Below, piece by piece: positions 1 to 10,337 of a DNA stretch of 49,541 bases (position 1 is its first letter; each line of letters begins with the position of its first letter). The stretch covers positions 1 through 49,541 of the forward strand of contig NZ_JAFCLS010000054.1 in NCBI RefSeq assembly GCF_018131075.1, read 5' to 3'. This DNA comes from Bradyrhizobium sp. JYMT SZCCT0428 (GTDB taxonomy: Bacteria > Pseudomonadota > Alphaproteobacteria > Rhizobiales > Xanthobacteraceae). The notes beneath the pieces were generated by a model, which made no database searches, was not told where the DNA came from, and worked only from the letters and a program-made list of their open reading frames with translations. The position numbers were made by a program, and so were the translations under genes.

Positions 1-1760
1 AGGTTTGACCGGAGCTGGAAAAAACCAGTTGGTCACTGTCTGTCCCTGCATCGATGGCGATGTTGGGATTCCATGCGGATGTGCTGCCGACGAATATAGT
101 ATCAAATTGGGCACCGAGGTTGATCGTCGTGACATTGGCACTTCCGCTGCTTAATAGTTGAACGGTATCGGACGAGCTTCCCCCCTGAATGATCGTGGCA
201 CTGGCAGCATCAGCAAGACGCACCAACTGACCACTAAAAGTACTGTCGTTGCCAACGTCGATCGTCGTTACGCTGGCATTGCCGGAGAGCATCACAGTAT
301 CGAAGCCGTCACCACCCAGAATGGTCGTTGCACTGGCGTTGCCGGAGAGCGTCATAGTATCTCTTCCGGCGCCACCCTGAATGGTACCGGCGCTGGCGGT
401 GCCGGACAGATTGATCTGGCTCGTAAACGTGCTCCCGCCGAGCGTCACATCGCTGGTGGTGCCATCCCTCAGCGTCAGCGTGACCGGCGTCGTCGAGACG
501 TTGACGACCTCCACCTTCTCGAAGTTCGCAAAGCCCGCAAGGGCGTTCAAGTTGAACGTGCCACCCCCGAACAGGACCAGCGAATCAAACCCTTCACCCC
601 CGTCAAGATCGTCCCCGGGATTGAGCGTCAAGGCGTTGCCCTTGACCGTATCGTCGTCCGCCGTCAAGGCGAGAACATCGGCGCCCTCGGTGAGGACGAT
701 CGCATTGGGGTCTGAATGGAATGTCCCCTCGGTATCGACGATCGTCTCGATCGACGAGCTGAAGAAGATTGCTTCGCGTTCGGAGGCGGTGAAGGCGAAG
801 CTTGAGGTCTGGAGCGTGTCATCGCCGGTGCCGCCGAAGACAGTGAGTGCCGGTGGCATTGCTGCTGTGAACGGCGAGACCCGAGATCGTCTTGCCGGTC
901 AGGTCGAACGTCGCCTCGCCGGTCACGACTTTGCCGCCCGAGTTCCCGGAGATGCCGGTGAAGCCCGTCAGGGTGTCACCATCCACGAGCACGGAGTTGG
1001 TGCCGACCGATAGATTAGAGATATTGGTCAATGTTGCCGGCCGCAGATCATAGGTTTGACCGGAGCTGGAAAAAACCAGTTGGTCACTGTCTGTCCCTGC
1101 ATCGATGGCGATGTTGGGATTCCATGCGGATGTGCTGCCGACGAATATAGTATCAAATTGGGCACCGAGGTTGATCGTCGTGACATTGGCACTTCCGCTG
1201 CTTAATAGTTGAACGGTATCGGACGAGCTTCCCCCCTGAATGATCGTGGCACTGGCAGCATCAGCAAGACGCACCAACTGACCACTAAAAGTACTGTCGT
1301 TGCCAACGTCGATCGTCGTTACGCTGGCATTGCCGGAGAGCATCACAGTATCGAAGCCGTCACCACCCAGAATGGTCGTTGCACTGGCGTTGCCGGAGAG
1401 CGTCATAGTATCTCTTCCGGCGCCCCCCTGAATGGTACCGGCGCTGGCGGTGCCGGACAAATTGATCTGGGTCGTAAAGGCGACCCCGCCGATCGTCACA
1501 TCGCTTGTCGTGCCGTCCCTCAGTGTCAGCGTGACCGGCGTCGTCGAGGACGTGTTGACGACCTCCACCTTCTCGAAGTTGGCAAAGCCCGCAAGGGCGT
1601 TCAAGTTGAACGTGCCGCCCCCGAACAGGGCCAGCGAATCAAACCCGTCGCCCCCGTCAAGATCGTCCCCGGAATTGAGCGTCGAAGCGTTGCCTATTAC
1701 CCGCGTATTGACGGCGCTGGGTAGAAGCACGTCCGTTCCGGTGGTCAAGGTGACTTCCTC
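1..1760 (-). repeat. Tandem duplication of a beta-repeat module, offset 1051 bp
   Basis: Bases 1-373 read identically to 1052-1424 by eye. From 374 to about 690 the two copies remain clearly homologous but diverge (for example gctcccgccgagcgtcac against gcgaccccgccgatcgtcac). The offset of 1051 is not a multiple of three, so the two copies lie in different frames, which matches the frameshift near 846-851. Confidence 0.9.
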
Positions 1761-1769
1761 ACCACCGAC

Positions 1770-4098
1770 AACATTGAACACAGTCAAGTTGAAGCTCTGC
1801 GCAACCGGCGTTGAGCCGTCCTCGTTGCCGTCCTCCACCGACACGGCAAACGATGCCGCCGACGTCTCCGTGCCGTCATGCTGGAACGACACCAGCCCGG
1901 CCGCCAGCTGCTGGCCCGTGAAGCTGGTCGCCGATGACCCGTTCACCAGCAGCGTGCCGTTCACCGGGTTGGTCACCGTGAACGTCACATCCGCAGCGCC
2001 GTCGTCCGGATCCGTGAAACTCAGGTCGGTCGCCGTGATTGCATAGGTGCCGCCCTCCTGCACCGCCGCCGTCAGATCGCCCGTCAGGGCCGGCGCCTGA
2101 TTCTGCGCCGTCACCGTCAGGTCGAAGCTTTGCGCCACCGACGTCGAACCGTCCTCGTCGCCGTCCTCCACCGAAACCGCAAACGACGCCGCCGACGTCT
2201 GCGAGCCGTCATGCTGGAACGACACCAGCCCATCCGCCAACTGCTCGCCCGTGAAGCTACTCGCCGATGACCCGTTCACCAGTAGTGTGCCGTTAACAGG
2301 GTTGGTCACCGTGAACGTTACATCCGCCGCGACATCGTCCGGGTCCGCGAAGTTCAGGTCGGCCGTCGTGATCGCATAGCTGCCGCCTTCCGACACCGTC
2401 GCCGCCAAGCCGCCCGTCAGGGCCGGCGCATCGTTCTGCGCCGTGACGCTGAAGTTGAAGCTCTGCGCAACCGGCGTCGAACCGTCCTCGTCGCCGTCCT
2501 CCACCGAAACCGCAAACGATGCCGCCGACGTCTCCGAGCCGTCATGCTGGAACGACACCAGACCGTCCGCCAATTGCTGGCCCGTGAAACTGCCCGCCGA
2601 TGATCCGTTCACCAGCACGGTGCCGTTTACGGGGTTAGTTACCGTGAACGTGACATCCGAGGCGGCATCGTCCGAATCCGTGAAGTTCAGGTCGGTTGTC
2701 GTGATTGCATACGTGTCGCCTTCCGACACCGTCGCCGCCAGATCGCCCGTCAAGACCGGCGCCTGATTTTGTGCCGTCACCGTCAGGTCAAAGGTCTGCG
2801 CCACCGGCGTTGAGCCGTCCTCGTTGCCGTCCTCCACCGACACGGCAAACGATGCCGCCGAGGTTTCCGAGCCGTCGTGCTGGAACGACACCAGCCCGTC
2901 CGCCAGCTGTTGGCCCGTGAAGGTGCTCGCCGAGGATCCGTTCACCAGCAGCGTGCCGTTCACCGGGTTCGTCACCGTGAACATCACATCCGATGCGTCG
3001 TCGTCCGGATCCGTGAAGTTCAGGTCGGCAATTGTGATTGCATAGCTGCCGCCTTCCGACACCGTGGCCGCCAGGTCCCCGGTCAGACCCGGCGCGTCGT
3101 TTTGCGCTGTGACATCAAAGTTGAAGGTCTGCGCTACCGGCGCCGAGCCGTCCTCGTCGCCGTCCTCCACCGACACCGCAAACGACGCCGCCGACGTCTC
3201 CGAGCCGTCGTGCTGGAACGACACCAGCCCGTCCGCCAATTGCTGGCCCGTGAAGCTGGTCGCCGATGACCCGTTCACCAGCACGGTGCCGTTGACAGGG
3301 TTGGTCACCGTGAACGTCACACCCGACGCGCCGTCGTCCGCGTCCGTGAAGTTCAGGTCGGCCGTCGTGATTGCATAGCTGCCGCCTTCCGACACTGTCG
3401 CCGCCAGCCCGCCGGTCAGGACCGGCGCGTCGTTCTGCGCCGTGACACCAAAGTTGAAGGTCTGTGCTACCGGCGTCGACCCGTCCTCGTTACCGTCCTC
3501 CACCGACACGGCAAACGACGCGGCCGACGTCTCCGAACCGTCGTGCTGGAACGATACCAACCCGGCCACCAGCTGCTGGCCCGTGAAGCTGGTCGCCGAT
3601 GACCCGTTCACCAGCACAGTGCCGTTGACAGGGTTGGTCACCGTGAAGGTCACACCCGACGCGACATCGTCCGGATCGGTAAAGTTCAGGTCGTCGGTTG
3701 TGATCGCATAGCTGCCACCCTCCGACACCGTCGCCGCCAGGTCGCCTGTCAGAACCGGCGCGTCGTTCTGCGCCGTGACACCAAAGTTGAAGCTCTGCGC
3801 AACCGGCGTCGAGCCGTCCTCGTTGCCGTCCTCCACCGACACGGCAAACGACGCCGACGACGTTTCCGAGCCGTTGTGCTGGAACGAGACCAGCCCGTCC
3901 GCCAACTGCTGGCCCGTGAAGCTGGCCGCCGAAGACCCGTTCACCAGCACGGTGCCGTTGACGGGGTTGGTCACCGTGAACGTCACACCCGACGCGACGT
4001 CGTCGGGGTCCGTGAAGTTCAGGTCGGCCGTGGTGATGGCATAGGTGCCGCCCTCCGATACCGTCGCCGCTAGGTCCCCGGTCAGGACCGGAGGCGCA
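1770..4098 (-). repeat. Seven tandem 333-bp coding repeats
   Basis: The sequence repeats with a period of exactly 333 bp; for example the GGCGC(C/A)TGATT or GGCGCGTCGTT boundary recurs near 2090, 2423, 2756, 3089, 3422, 3755 and 4088. Each unit encodes one 111-residue cadherin-like domain. The units differ by scattered mostly synonymous changes, and the outermost ones differ most. Confidence 0.9.
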
Positions 4099-5456
4099 TT
4101 TGTCGACGGGAAGGTGATCGTCGCCGTCGCGCTCCCGATGTTCTGGCCACCATTGGCGGTGCCGTCACCGTCGTTGAGGGTGAACGCAAGCTGACGGGGC
4201 TGCGTCGACGGGCTGCCGGAGGTGTTCGCATAGCCGATGTGCTCGAGCAGAATCTGCACCGCCGCCGGTGTGGAATTGTTGTTGCTGAACGTGATGACAA
4301 GATCGGTTCCATTGGTGCCGCCCGACACGGAGCCAATGGTAGTGCCGTTGACGCGCACGGTGCTGCCGCCGTTGGTCAAGGTGACCACCGAATCGGCTAT
4401 GATGCCCAGCCGGTCTGTCGTCACACCGTTCTGAGTGAAGGCGACGCGCAGCGCGCCGCCGTTGAAATTCGTCGAATCGACATCGATGACCGTGCCTGCG
4501 GGCGCGATCTTAGTCAGCGGACTGCCGACACTGTACGCAAGCGACACCGAACTGCCTGCCGCCCCGCCATTCAAGTCGACCACCGGCGCATCATTTGCGG
4601 CCGCGACGCTGACGGTCACGCTGCGCGCTACACTGGCGTCCGTGCCGTCACCGACAACGATCTGAACCGTCCGGTTGGAGGACGTCGGTTGATTGCTGGT
4701 GTTGTTGTACTGGATGCCTTGCAGGATCGCCTGATAGGTGGCTTGCGAGGCGGAGCCAGTGATCGATAGCGTACCGGTGGCCTGGCTGTAGCTCACCGTC
4801 AGCCCGGCGGCAGCGGCGGCTGCAGAAGCGTTGAGCGAAAGCTGCTCGACCGCATTTCCGTCCGGACGCGTCGTCAGCCTGGCAGTAAGCGAAGTGACGT
4901 TTGGCGAGTCGGGATCGGAGATCGTCGCGACCGGCGCAATCACGCTCGGGGTCTGCTCGATGAACGCGTCGGTCGCATTGTTGCCGGTCCCCGGGCCATT
5001 GAGATCAACGAGTGGGCGGTCGTTCACCGGCGTGACAGTCAGCGTGTCAGTGCGACTGGTCCCCGCGAGATTGAACGTGAGAGCCTGGCTGGTTGTGGGA
5101 GCGTCGCTCGTATCCAGAAAGGTCAGATTGCGGATGACAGTCTGAACCCGGTTATCGGTCGCGTTACTGTTGAAGGTGACGACGAAATTCGCGCCGCCAG
5201 AGCCTCCCGCGAACGTGCCAATGGTGTTGCCGTTAATACGGATGCTATTGCCGACAATGGTGACACCGTTGCCAAATCCGATCTGATCTTCGGCCAGCAA
5301 CCCCGAAATGGTCAGCGTCTGGCCGTTGAAGTTGCCGCTCGCGCTTACGGTCGCTCTCGGCGCTAACCGGATTGCAGACCCGCCTTCGGAGTAGGAGCCC
5401 GTCGCGTTGACGCCAGAAGTGGAGTTGTCGAGGTCGAAGCCATTCACAGTCGCCAT

Positions 5457-5804
5457 AGCGCCCTCCTCATGTGGGGCGGAAGGCTGCGTTCGCTGCGCAA
5501 GGGCAATAGTGGATATGTGCCCGGGCAGACCTGAGTCAGAATTGGACTCAAATCCCGTTCACAAGAAGCGGCCAGACAATTAGTCCCCTCGCTACGACGA
5601 AGCCCTTCCGGATTATTTTGATACGTGCTTCAAATGCCCCATCGTGTGGATGGCGCGTCGCTGCGCCGGCGGCAGAGCGGCACGATGGGCGGGCTGAGGA
5701 CACCCCAACCTGGTACACTTGTCCATGTGCCTCGTCGCCAGGGTAGAGCCCTCTTCCGGGGTAATCCCATCGCATAGTCCTGCAACGAAGATTTCTACCC
5801 TAGA
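5457..5804. other. Intergenic region without a supported gene
   Basis: This gap lies between the adhesin start and the last gene of the large operon. A 75-codon minus ORF inside it has no family resemblance and no good start signal, so I do not call it. An inverted repeat (agggtaga at 5740-5747, tctaccct at 5794-5801) lies just past the operon stop but has no T-run, so a terminator cannot be claimed. The adhesin promoter should be here but is not recognisable. Confidence 0.5.
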
Positions 5805-7412
5805 TCAGGACAATGCAGCGATGAGATCGTCAGCGCGAGTCACCATCGCCACGTTCTGGATCGCGTAGTTCACCGCGGCAATGTGCCATTCGGCGTTCAT
5901 CGTCGAGCAGCAATCCTCCGGCACGATCATGTAGAAGCCTTTGTCCGCGCCGGTGCGGGCGGTGTGCTCGATTGACATATTGGTCCAGGCGCCGGTGACG
6001 ATGACGAAATCGCGCCCGGCCGCCTTCAGCATCGCCTCCAGCCTCGTGCCCTCCCAGGCACTCATCCGCATTTTCTCCACCACCTGGTCGCCGGCGTGCG
6101 GCTCGAGCCCCGGCACCGGCGCAGCGCCCCAGGTGCCGCGCACCAGTGCTTTGGCGTCGATCAACCCCTCGAACAGCGGCGCATTCGCCGTAACGCCCGG
6201 CGCGCCGGGCTCCACCACGAACCAGACGTGAATCACCATGACGCCGCGCGCACGCGCGGCCTCCGCGAGCCGCTTCGCGTTGGCGATGGCGTTCTGTTCG
6301 CGGCAATGTGCCGGCGAACCGGACGACTCAAAAGCGCCGCCGTCCATCACCACATCGTTTTGCATGTCCTGAATGATCAGCGCACAGCGCATCGGATCGA
6401 CCGCGTAACCCGGCTCGGCGAGCTGGGCCGCAGACCGATTGACAGTGGCCACCGGAGCCACCGGAGCCGGTGCCGGCCGGGCTGCGGCCGGCGCGTTCTG
6501 GCTGGCACGCATATAGGGTTCGTTGCGCGGCCCGACCTTCACCGGCACCGCATAGACCGAATGCGTCGCGGTGATGTAGAGCGTGCGCCAATCCGGCCCG
6601 CCCCAGGTCAGATTGCTGACCAGTTCGGGAACGCGCAGCTTGCCGATCAATCTGCCGTCCGGCGCATAGACCCAGATTCCGCCCGGCGCCGAAACCCAGA
6701 CATTGCCGAGCGCGTCGCATTTCATGCCATCAGGCACGCCGGGCTCCGTGGCCGAGACGATGTTGGAGGCGAACACCCGCCCGTTACCGAGACCGCCACC
6801 GGCATCGACGTCGAACACGCGGATCAGATGCTTGACGGTATCGTTGACGTAGAGCCGCTGCTCATCCGGCGAAAAGCACAGCCCGTTCGGCTGATCGAAC
6901 AGATAGCGGTCGACCAGCAATTGCGGCTCGCCGCCACGCGGCGGCACGCGATAGACGCCCTGGAAGCCGAGCTGACGCGGCCGTTCGACGCCGTAGACCG
7001 GCATCCGGCCGTACCACGGGTCGGAAAAATAGATCGCGCCGTCGGACTTGACGCAGACGTCATTCGGCGAATTCAGCTCCAGCCCGTCGAAATGCGACGC
7101 CAAAATCTCGCGCCGCCCGTCGGGACGTTCGCGCACCAGCGTGGAAGTGGCGTGCTCGCAGACGATCAGGTTCAGCCCGGCATCATAGGTCATGCCGTTG
7201 CATTTGTTGGCCGGACGCATCGCCTCGCGAATGCCCTGCCCGTCGAGACGGCGGCGCACGTCACCCGGCATGTCGGAGAACAGCAAATCATGCGCCTTCG
7301 GGTGCCAGACCGGACCTTCCGTGAACTGGAATCCGGTGCCGGCCTGCCGCACCGGCGCCCACAGGTCGATCAGGTCGGCAAAGGAAGGGCGCAGCGCGAT
7401 ATGCGTGGTCAT
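5805..7412 (-). CDS. SMP-30/gluconolactonase-like domain fused to an isochorismatase-fold domain
   Basis: The 535-residue protein has two domains. Residues about 20-310 are an SMP-30/gluconolactonase beta-propeller with likely metal ligands in EGPVW (E32), NSPND and VPDGM, expected to hydrolyse a lactone. After an Ala/Pro linker, residues about 335-535 form a cysteine-hydrolase (isochorismatase) fold with the Asp in IIQDMQND and Lys in VVEKMRMS. The position of the usual nucleophilic Cys (TNxCVExTAR) reads TNMSIEHTAR, so Cys is replaced by Ser near residue 480. The ATG at 7412 is preferred over an upstream in-frame start because it has GGAG 8 nt away and follows the stop of the preceding gene by 22 nt. 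It is the last gene of the operon. The two domains could catalyse successive hydrolytic steps; the substrate is unknown. Confidence 0.85.
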   Translation of the reverse strand: MTTHIALRPSFADLIDLWAPVRQAGTGFQFTEGPVWHPKAHDLLFSDMPGDVRRRLDGQGIREAMRPANKCNGMTYDAGLNLIVCEHATSTLVRERPDGRREILASHFDGLELNSPNDVCVKSDGAIYFSDPWYGRMPVYGVERPRQLGFQGVYRVPPRGGEPQLLVDRYLFDQPNGLCFSPDEQRLYVNDTVKHLIRVFDVDAGGGLGNGRVFASNIVSATEPGVPDGMKCDALGNVWVSAPGGIWVYAPDGRLIGKLRVPELVSNLTWGGPDWRTLYITATHSVYAVPVKVGPRNEPYMRASQNAPAAARPAPAPVAPVATVNRSAAQLAEPGYAVDPMRCALIIQDMQNDVVMDGGAFESSGSPAHCREQNAIANAKRLAEAARARGVMVIHVWFVVEPGAPGVTANAPLFEGLIDAKALVRGTWGAAPVPGLEPHAGDQVVEKMRMSAWEGTRLEAMLKAAGRDFVIVTGAWTNMSIEHTARTGADKGFYMIVPEDCCSTMNAEWHIAAVNYAIQNVAMVTRADDLIAALS

Positions 7413-7434
7413 CGCTGGTCTCCGGAGCCGCAGC

Positions 7435-8283
7435 TCATGCCGCGAACCAATTGCGTGACGGCAGCGATTGCACGATCGGTCCCGGCACCGCCATGTCGAG
7501 GCGCGCCACGACCTGGCCGTGCTCGATCTTGGCCGGCTTGTCATGCACCGGCAGCAGGAAACGCGAACCGGACAGCAGCCGCTTGATCGCCGCCTTCTCC
7601 TCGCGCTTGGTGTTGCCGTGGTTGCCTGTGGTGCGCGGCTCGTTGTGATGCAGTTCGTGGAAAGGATTCACGATCTGGTCGTTGAAATCGTAGATCACGT
7701 CGCCGCATATGGTGGCGCGGCCCTCGGCGGTCTCGACATGGATGTTCATTGAGCCTTCGGTGTGAGCGCCCGCCGCATCGACGGTTACACCGGGGCAGAC
7801 CTCGATCGGGCCGGACAGTTCGAGATCTTCCAGCCGCAGCGCGTGGCGGGTGTGCAACCGGTCGATCAGGTGCTTGATGTCAGGCGCCGGATATTGCGGA
7901 TGCATCAGGCCCGACACCGAATATTCCAGTTCGCGCCGGTTCAGCAGCACCGTCGTGTTCATCGGAAACAACTCGTCCTTGCCGGCATGGTCGATGTGGA
8001 GATGGGTGTGCATGACGTAGCGCACATCGCCCATCCGCACGCCATATCTCGCGAGCTGGTTCTCTATCATGTTCTCATGGTGCTGCAGCCCGCGCATGCC
8101 GAGGCTTTCCATGATCTGGTTGTGCCGATAGCCGGTATCGACCACCATCGGCCACGGCCCTCCGAGGATCAGGAAGCCGTAAGTGTATACCCGCCTGGTG
8201 TGCCCGCAATCGCGCCCCAGTACGAGGAAGCTGGATTCCAGCTCGATGTCGCCGTAGTCCAGGATCTTGATTTCGAGCGCCAT
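7435..8283 (-). CDS. Metallo-beta-lactamase-fold hydrolase (lactonase-like)
   Basis: The 282-residue protein carries the MBL metal motif HTHLHIDHAG, then the AGAHTEGS histidine, the bridging Asp in GDVIYD and a late His in LPVHDKPAK. Order and length match the AHL-lactonase/AttM-like branch of the superfamily, which opens lactone rings with two zinc ions. No signal peptide is seen, so it should be cytoplasmic. It sits between the amidohydrolase gene (39 nt upstream) and the SMP-30 fusion, so a ring-opening or ester-hydrolysing step on the same pathway is more likely than quorum quenching. The substrate cannot be told from sequence. Confidence 0.85.
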   Translation of the reverse strand: MALEIKILDYGDIELESSFLVLGRDCGHTRRVYTYGFLILGGPWPMVVDTGYRHNQIMESLGMRGLQHHENMIENQLARYGVRMGDVRYVMHTHLHIDHAGKDELFPMNTTVLLNRRELEYSVSGLMHPQYPAPDIKHLIDRLHTRHALRLEDLELSGPIEVCPGVTVDAAGAHTEGSMNIHVETAEGRATICGDVIYDFNDQIVNPFHELHHNEPRTTGNHGNTKREEKAAIKRLLSGSRFLLPVHDKPAKIEHGQVVARLDMAVPGPIVQSLPSRNWFAA

Positions 8284-8322
8284 GTGATTTTTCCCCTCGT
8301 TGAATCCCGTTGTTTTCTGAAA

Positions 8323-9222
8323 TCAGGCCAGCCGGTAGATGCCGGCGGCGGTGTCGTGAAAGATCGCCTGCCGGTCCGCGGCGGACAGCGACTGCGTCGC
8401 CGCGCGATAGGCATCGAACAACGCCTCGTAGCGGGTCCAGAGTTTTTCGATCGGAAAGTTGGAGCCGAACATGCAGCGGCCGGCGCCGAACAGCCGCACG
8501 GTTTCACCGACCACGAAGCCGATATGCGCGGGGTCATTGCGATGCAGGAAGGTGCCGAGGCCGGACAGCTTCGCCACAACGTTGGGCCGCTGCGCCAGCA
8601 GCGCCATGCCGGCGCGCCAGCTCTCAATGCCGGCGGGCGACAAATCCTCCAGCATGCCGGCATGCTGCAGAACGAAGCTGACGCCGGGACAGGCATCGGC
8701 AAGCTCGGCCGCACCGGCCATCTGCGGCGCGAACACCTGCAGATCGAAGGCCCAGCCATATTCGCTCAATCGCGCGATGTTGCGCCGGAGCGTGGGATCG
8801 CGCGCCAGATCCGCACCCGATGCGAAACGATATTGCGGATTGTCGTGCCAGTGCAGCTGCATCCTGACGCCTCGCACCAGCGGGAACGCCGCCAGTTGCT
8901 CCAGTTGCGACCGCACATCCTCCGCGGTGAAATCCGCATAGGCGACGATGGCGTGCGGCCAGCCGGTTTCCCGCGCAGCGTCGCTGACATAGCGGACCTC
9001 ATCGAGGAAGCGCGCCGGTGCCCAGTTCGCCTGCACGTAAACCGATCGCGTGATGCCGGCGGCGGAGACATCCGCCAGATATTCCGCGATGGTGTAGTCG
9101 CGGCGGATCGGCTCGTAGGGCCCAAAGATCCGCGGCAGCATCGGACCGAGCAGCCAGGGCAGATCCTGCTGCCGCCAGATGTGATGATGCGCATCGACGC
9201 AGCCGGACGCAGGCTTGGTCAT
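8323..9222 (-). CDS. Amidohydrolase-2 family TIM-barrel hydrolase
   Basis: The start at 9222 has GGAGGG about 7 nt upstream and overlaps the stop of the VWA gene (ATGA), giving 299 residues. The N terminus has the metal-binding DAHHHIW motif, followed by barrel strands with the His in FVLQHAGML and a C-terminal MFGSNFPIEK. That last motif is typical of the branch that includes L-rhamnono-gamma-lactonase and 2-pyrone-4,6-dicarboxylate lactonase, as opposed to the decarboxylase branch. It is expected to hydrolyse a lactone or cyclic ester in the cytoplasm. Together with its two downstream neighbours it makes three consecutive hydrolase genes with lactonase-type folds. Confidence 0.85.
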   Translation of the reverse strand: MTKPASGCVDAHHHIWRQQDLPWLLGPMLPRIFGPYEPIRRDYTIAEYLADVSAAGITRSVYVQANWAPARFLDEVRYVSDAARETGWPHAIVAYADFTAEDVRSQLEQLAAFPLVRGVRMQLHWHDNPQYRFASGADLARDPTLRRNIARLSEYGWAFDLQVFAPQMAGAAELADACPGVSFVLQHAGMLEDLSPAGIESWRAGMALLAQRPNVVAKLSGLGTFLHRNDPAHIGFVVGETVRLFGAGRCMFGSNFPIEKLWTRYEALFDAYRAATQSLSAADRQAIFHDTAAGIYRLA

Positions 9223-10337
9223 CGGGCGGCCCTCCGTCGTGAGAGATCGAGAACATGCCGGCACAGCCGCTCGGTCGTCGCGCCATTGGCGACGCTGTCG
9301 AGCATCGGCAGCACCGCGCGCAGCGCCGCGGTCTCGGGGCGATAATCGGCCGCGGCGGCCAGCGGCGTCAGCCAGTCGATCCGCCAGGCGCGCGCGGCGA
9401 GATGGCCGACCGCGCGGATCATCTGCGCCGGATCGCCGCGCTCGAGCCCGTCGGACAGCACCAGCACCAGCGCGCCGCGGGCGTAGCCGGCGAAGCGTGG
9501 CACCGCGAGGAAGGCGGCCAGCGCATCGCCAATCCGGGTGCCGCCGTCCCAGTCGGCCACGAGATCCGCGGCGACCGCAAGCGACTGCTCGCGGTTCTTC
9601 AGCCGCAGCGCACGGGTCAGCCGCGTCAGCCGCGTGCCGAACGTGAACACCTCGACGCGCGGAGTTGCGTTGACCAGCGCATGGGCAAAGCGCAGATGCG
9701 CGTCGGAGCGCGCCTTCATCGAGCCGGACACGTCGATCAGCAGCAGGATGGCGCGAGGCCGCAATTGGCGTTCGCGGCGGCGCAGCCGGACGAGCTCGCC
9801 ATCGGTGCGGATGGCGTCCCGCAGCGAGCGCTGCAGGTCAAAGCCCCCGCCGCGCTTGGCGGAACGCATCCGATAGCCGCGGCGGCGCGGCAGGCGAGCC
9901 GGCAGGTGCCGGCTGAAACGCGCCAGCTGATGGCTCTCGTCGTCCGGCCGCAGCGCGCGCCGCGACAGCGCCTCGCTTGATGTCGCCGCCTGCCCGGTTT
10001 CGTTTGTCTCGTCCGATAGCGGCGCGTCATAGCCCGCGCCATCGTCCTGAACTTTCAGCTCCTCGTCGCTTTCGGCGACCTGATCGGACAGCACGCCGGC
10101 AAGGCCGAGAAAGTGCATGTCGAACAGCATGTCGAAATCGGGTTGCCGCTCGAACGGCGGCGCCAGCGTGGCGACGCCGGCACGGCGGATGTCCTCGATA
10201 TCGCGCGGGCCGAGCAGTTCGATCGCGCGCAGAAAGGCCAGACCCTGTTCCGGCGCGACCGGAAAGCCATTGCCGCGCAGCAGCGCGATGAAATCCAGCA
10301 GCGGCCGGGCCGCGCGCGGCAGAGCAAGCGCCGTCAT
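9219..10337 (-). CDS. VWA-domain protein, CoxE-like
   Basis: The 372-residue protein begins at 10337, overlapping the MoxR stop by ATGA. The C-terminal half is a von Willebrand A domain with the MIDAS motif DVSGSM, preceded by a charged, Arg-rich stretch. CoxE/YeaD-type VWA proteins work with a MoxR ATPase partner. In carboxydotrophs CoxD and CoxE insert the Cu/S part of the CO dehydrogenase active site, and similar pairs accompany other molybdenum hydroxylases. Placement directly after the hydroxylase and MoxR genes supports a maturation role here. Direct function is inferred. Confidence 0.85.
   Translation of the reverse strand: MTALALPRAARPLLDFIALLRGNGFPVAPEQGLAFLRAIELLGPRDIEDIRRAGVATLAPPFERQPDFDMLFDMHFLGLAGVLSDQVAESDEELKVQDDGAGYDAPLSDETNETGQAATSSEALSRRALRPDDESHQLARFSRHLPARLPRRRGYRMRSAKRGGGFDLQRSLRDAIRTDGELVRLRRRERQLRPRAILLLIDVSGSMKARSDAHLRFAHALVNATPRVEVFTFGTRLTRLTRALRLKNREQSLAVAADLVADWDGGTRIGDALAAFLAVPRFAGYARGALVLVLSDGLERGDPAQMIRAVGHLAARAWRIDWLTPLAAAADYRPETAALRAVLPMLDSVANGATTERLCRHVLDLSRRRAAR

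Larger units (their letters stand above)
1..5456 (-). pseudogene. Large cadherin-like repeat protein (adhesin/RTX-like), frameshifted and cut by the window edge
   Basis: The intact reading frame from the ATG at 5456 (GAGGAGGG ribosome site just upstream) gives 1545 residues and stops at 819. The N-terminal third is Gly/Ser/Thr/Asn-rich beta-repeat sequence with DLNG...ND modules; then come seven repeats of about 111 residues with the Cadherin_3/CSPG look (LTGDLAATVSEGG...FQHDGSETS...VEDGNEDGS). A module containing GDDLDGG and GGTFNLNALAGFANFEKV follows. No Sec signal or transmembrane segment is visible, which fits type I secretion of large adhesins; the C terminus that would carry the secretion signal lies off the window. 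After a 1-nt gain or 2-nt loss near 846-851 the other minus frame stays open from 838 to position 1 and encodes a second copy of the module, so the product was originally longer. The frameshift could also be a sequencing error. Confidence 0.8.

Noticed and set aside
1770..4098. CRISPR array as an explanation for the regular repeats
   Set aside because: The 333-bp repeats are coding domains without short identical repeats and unique spacers.
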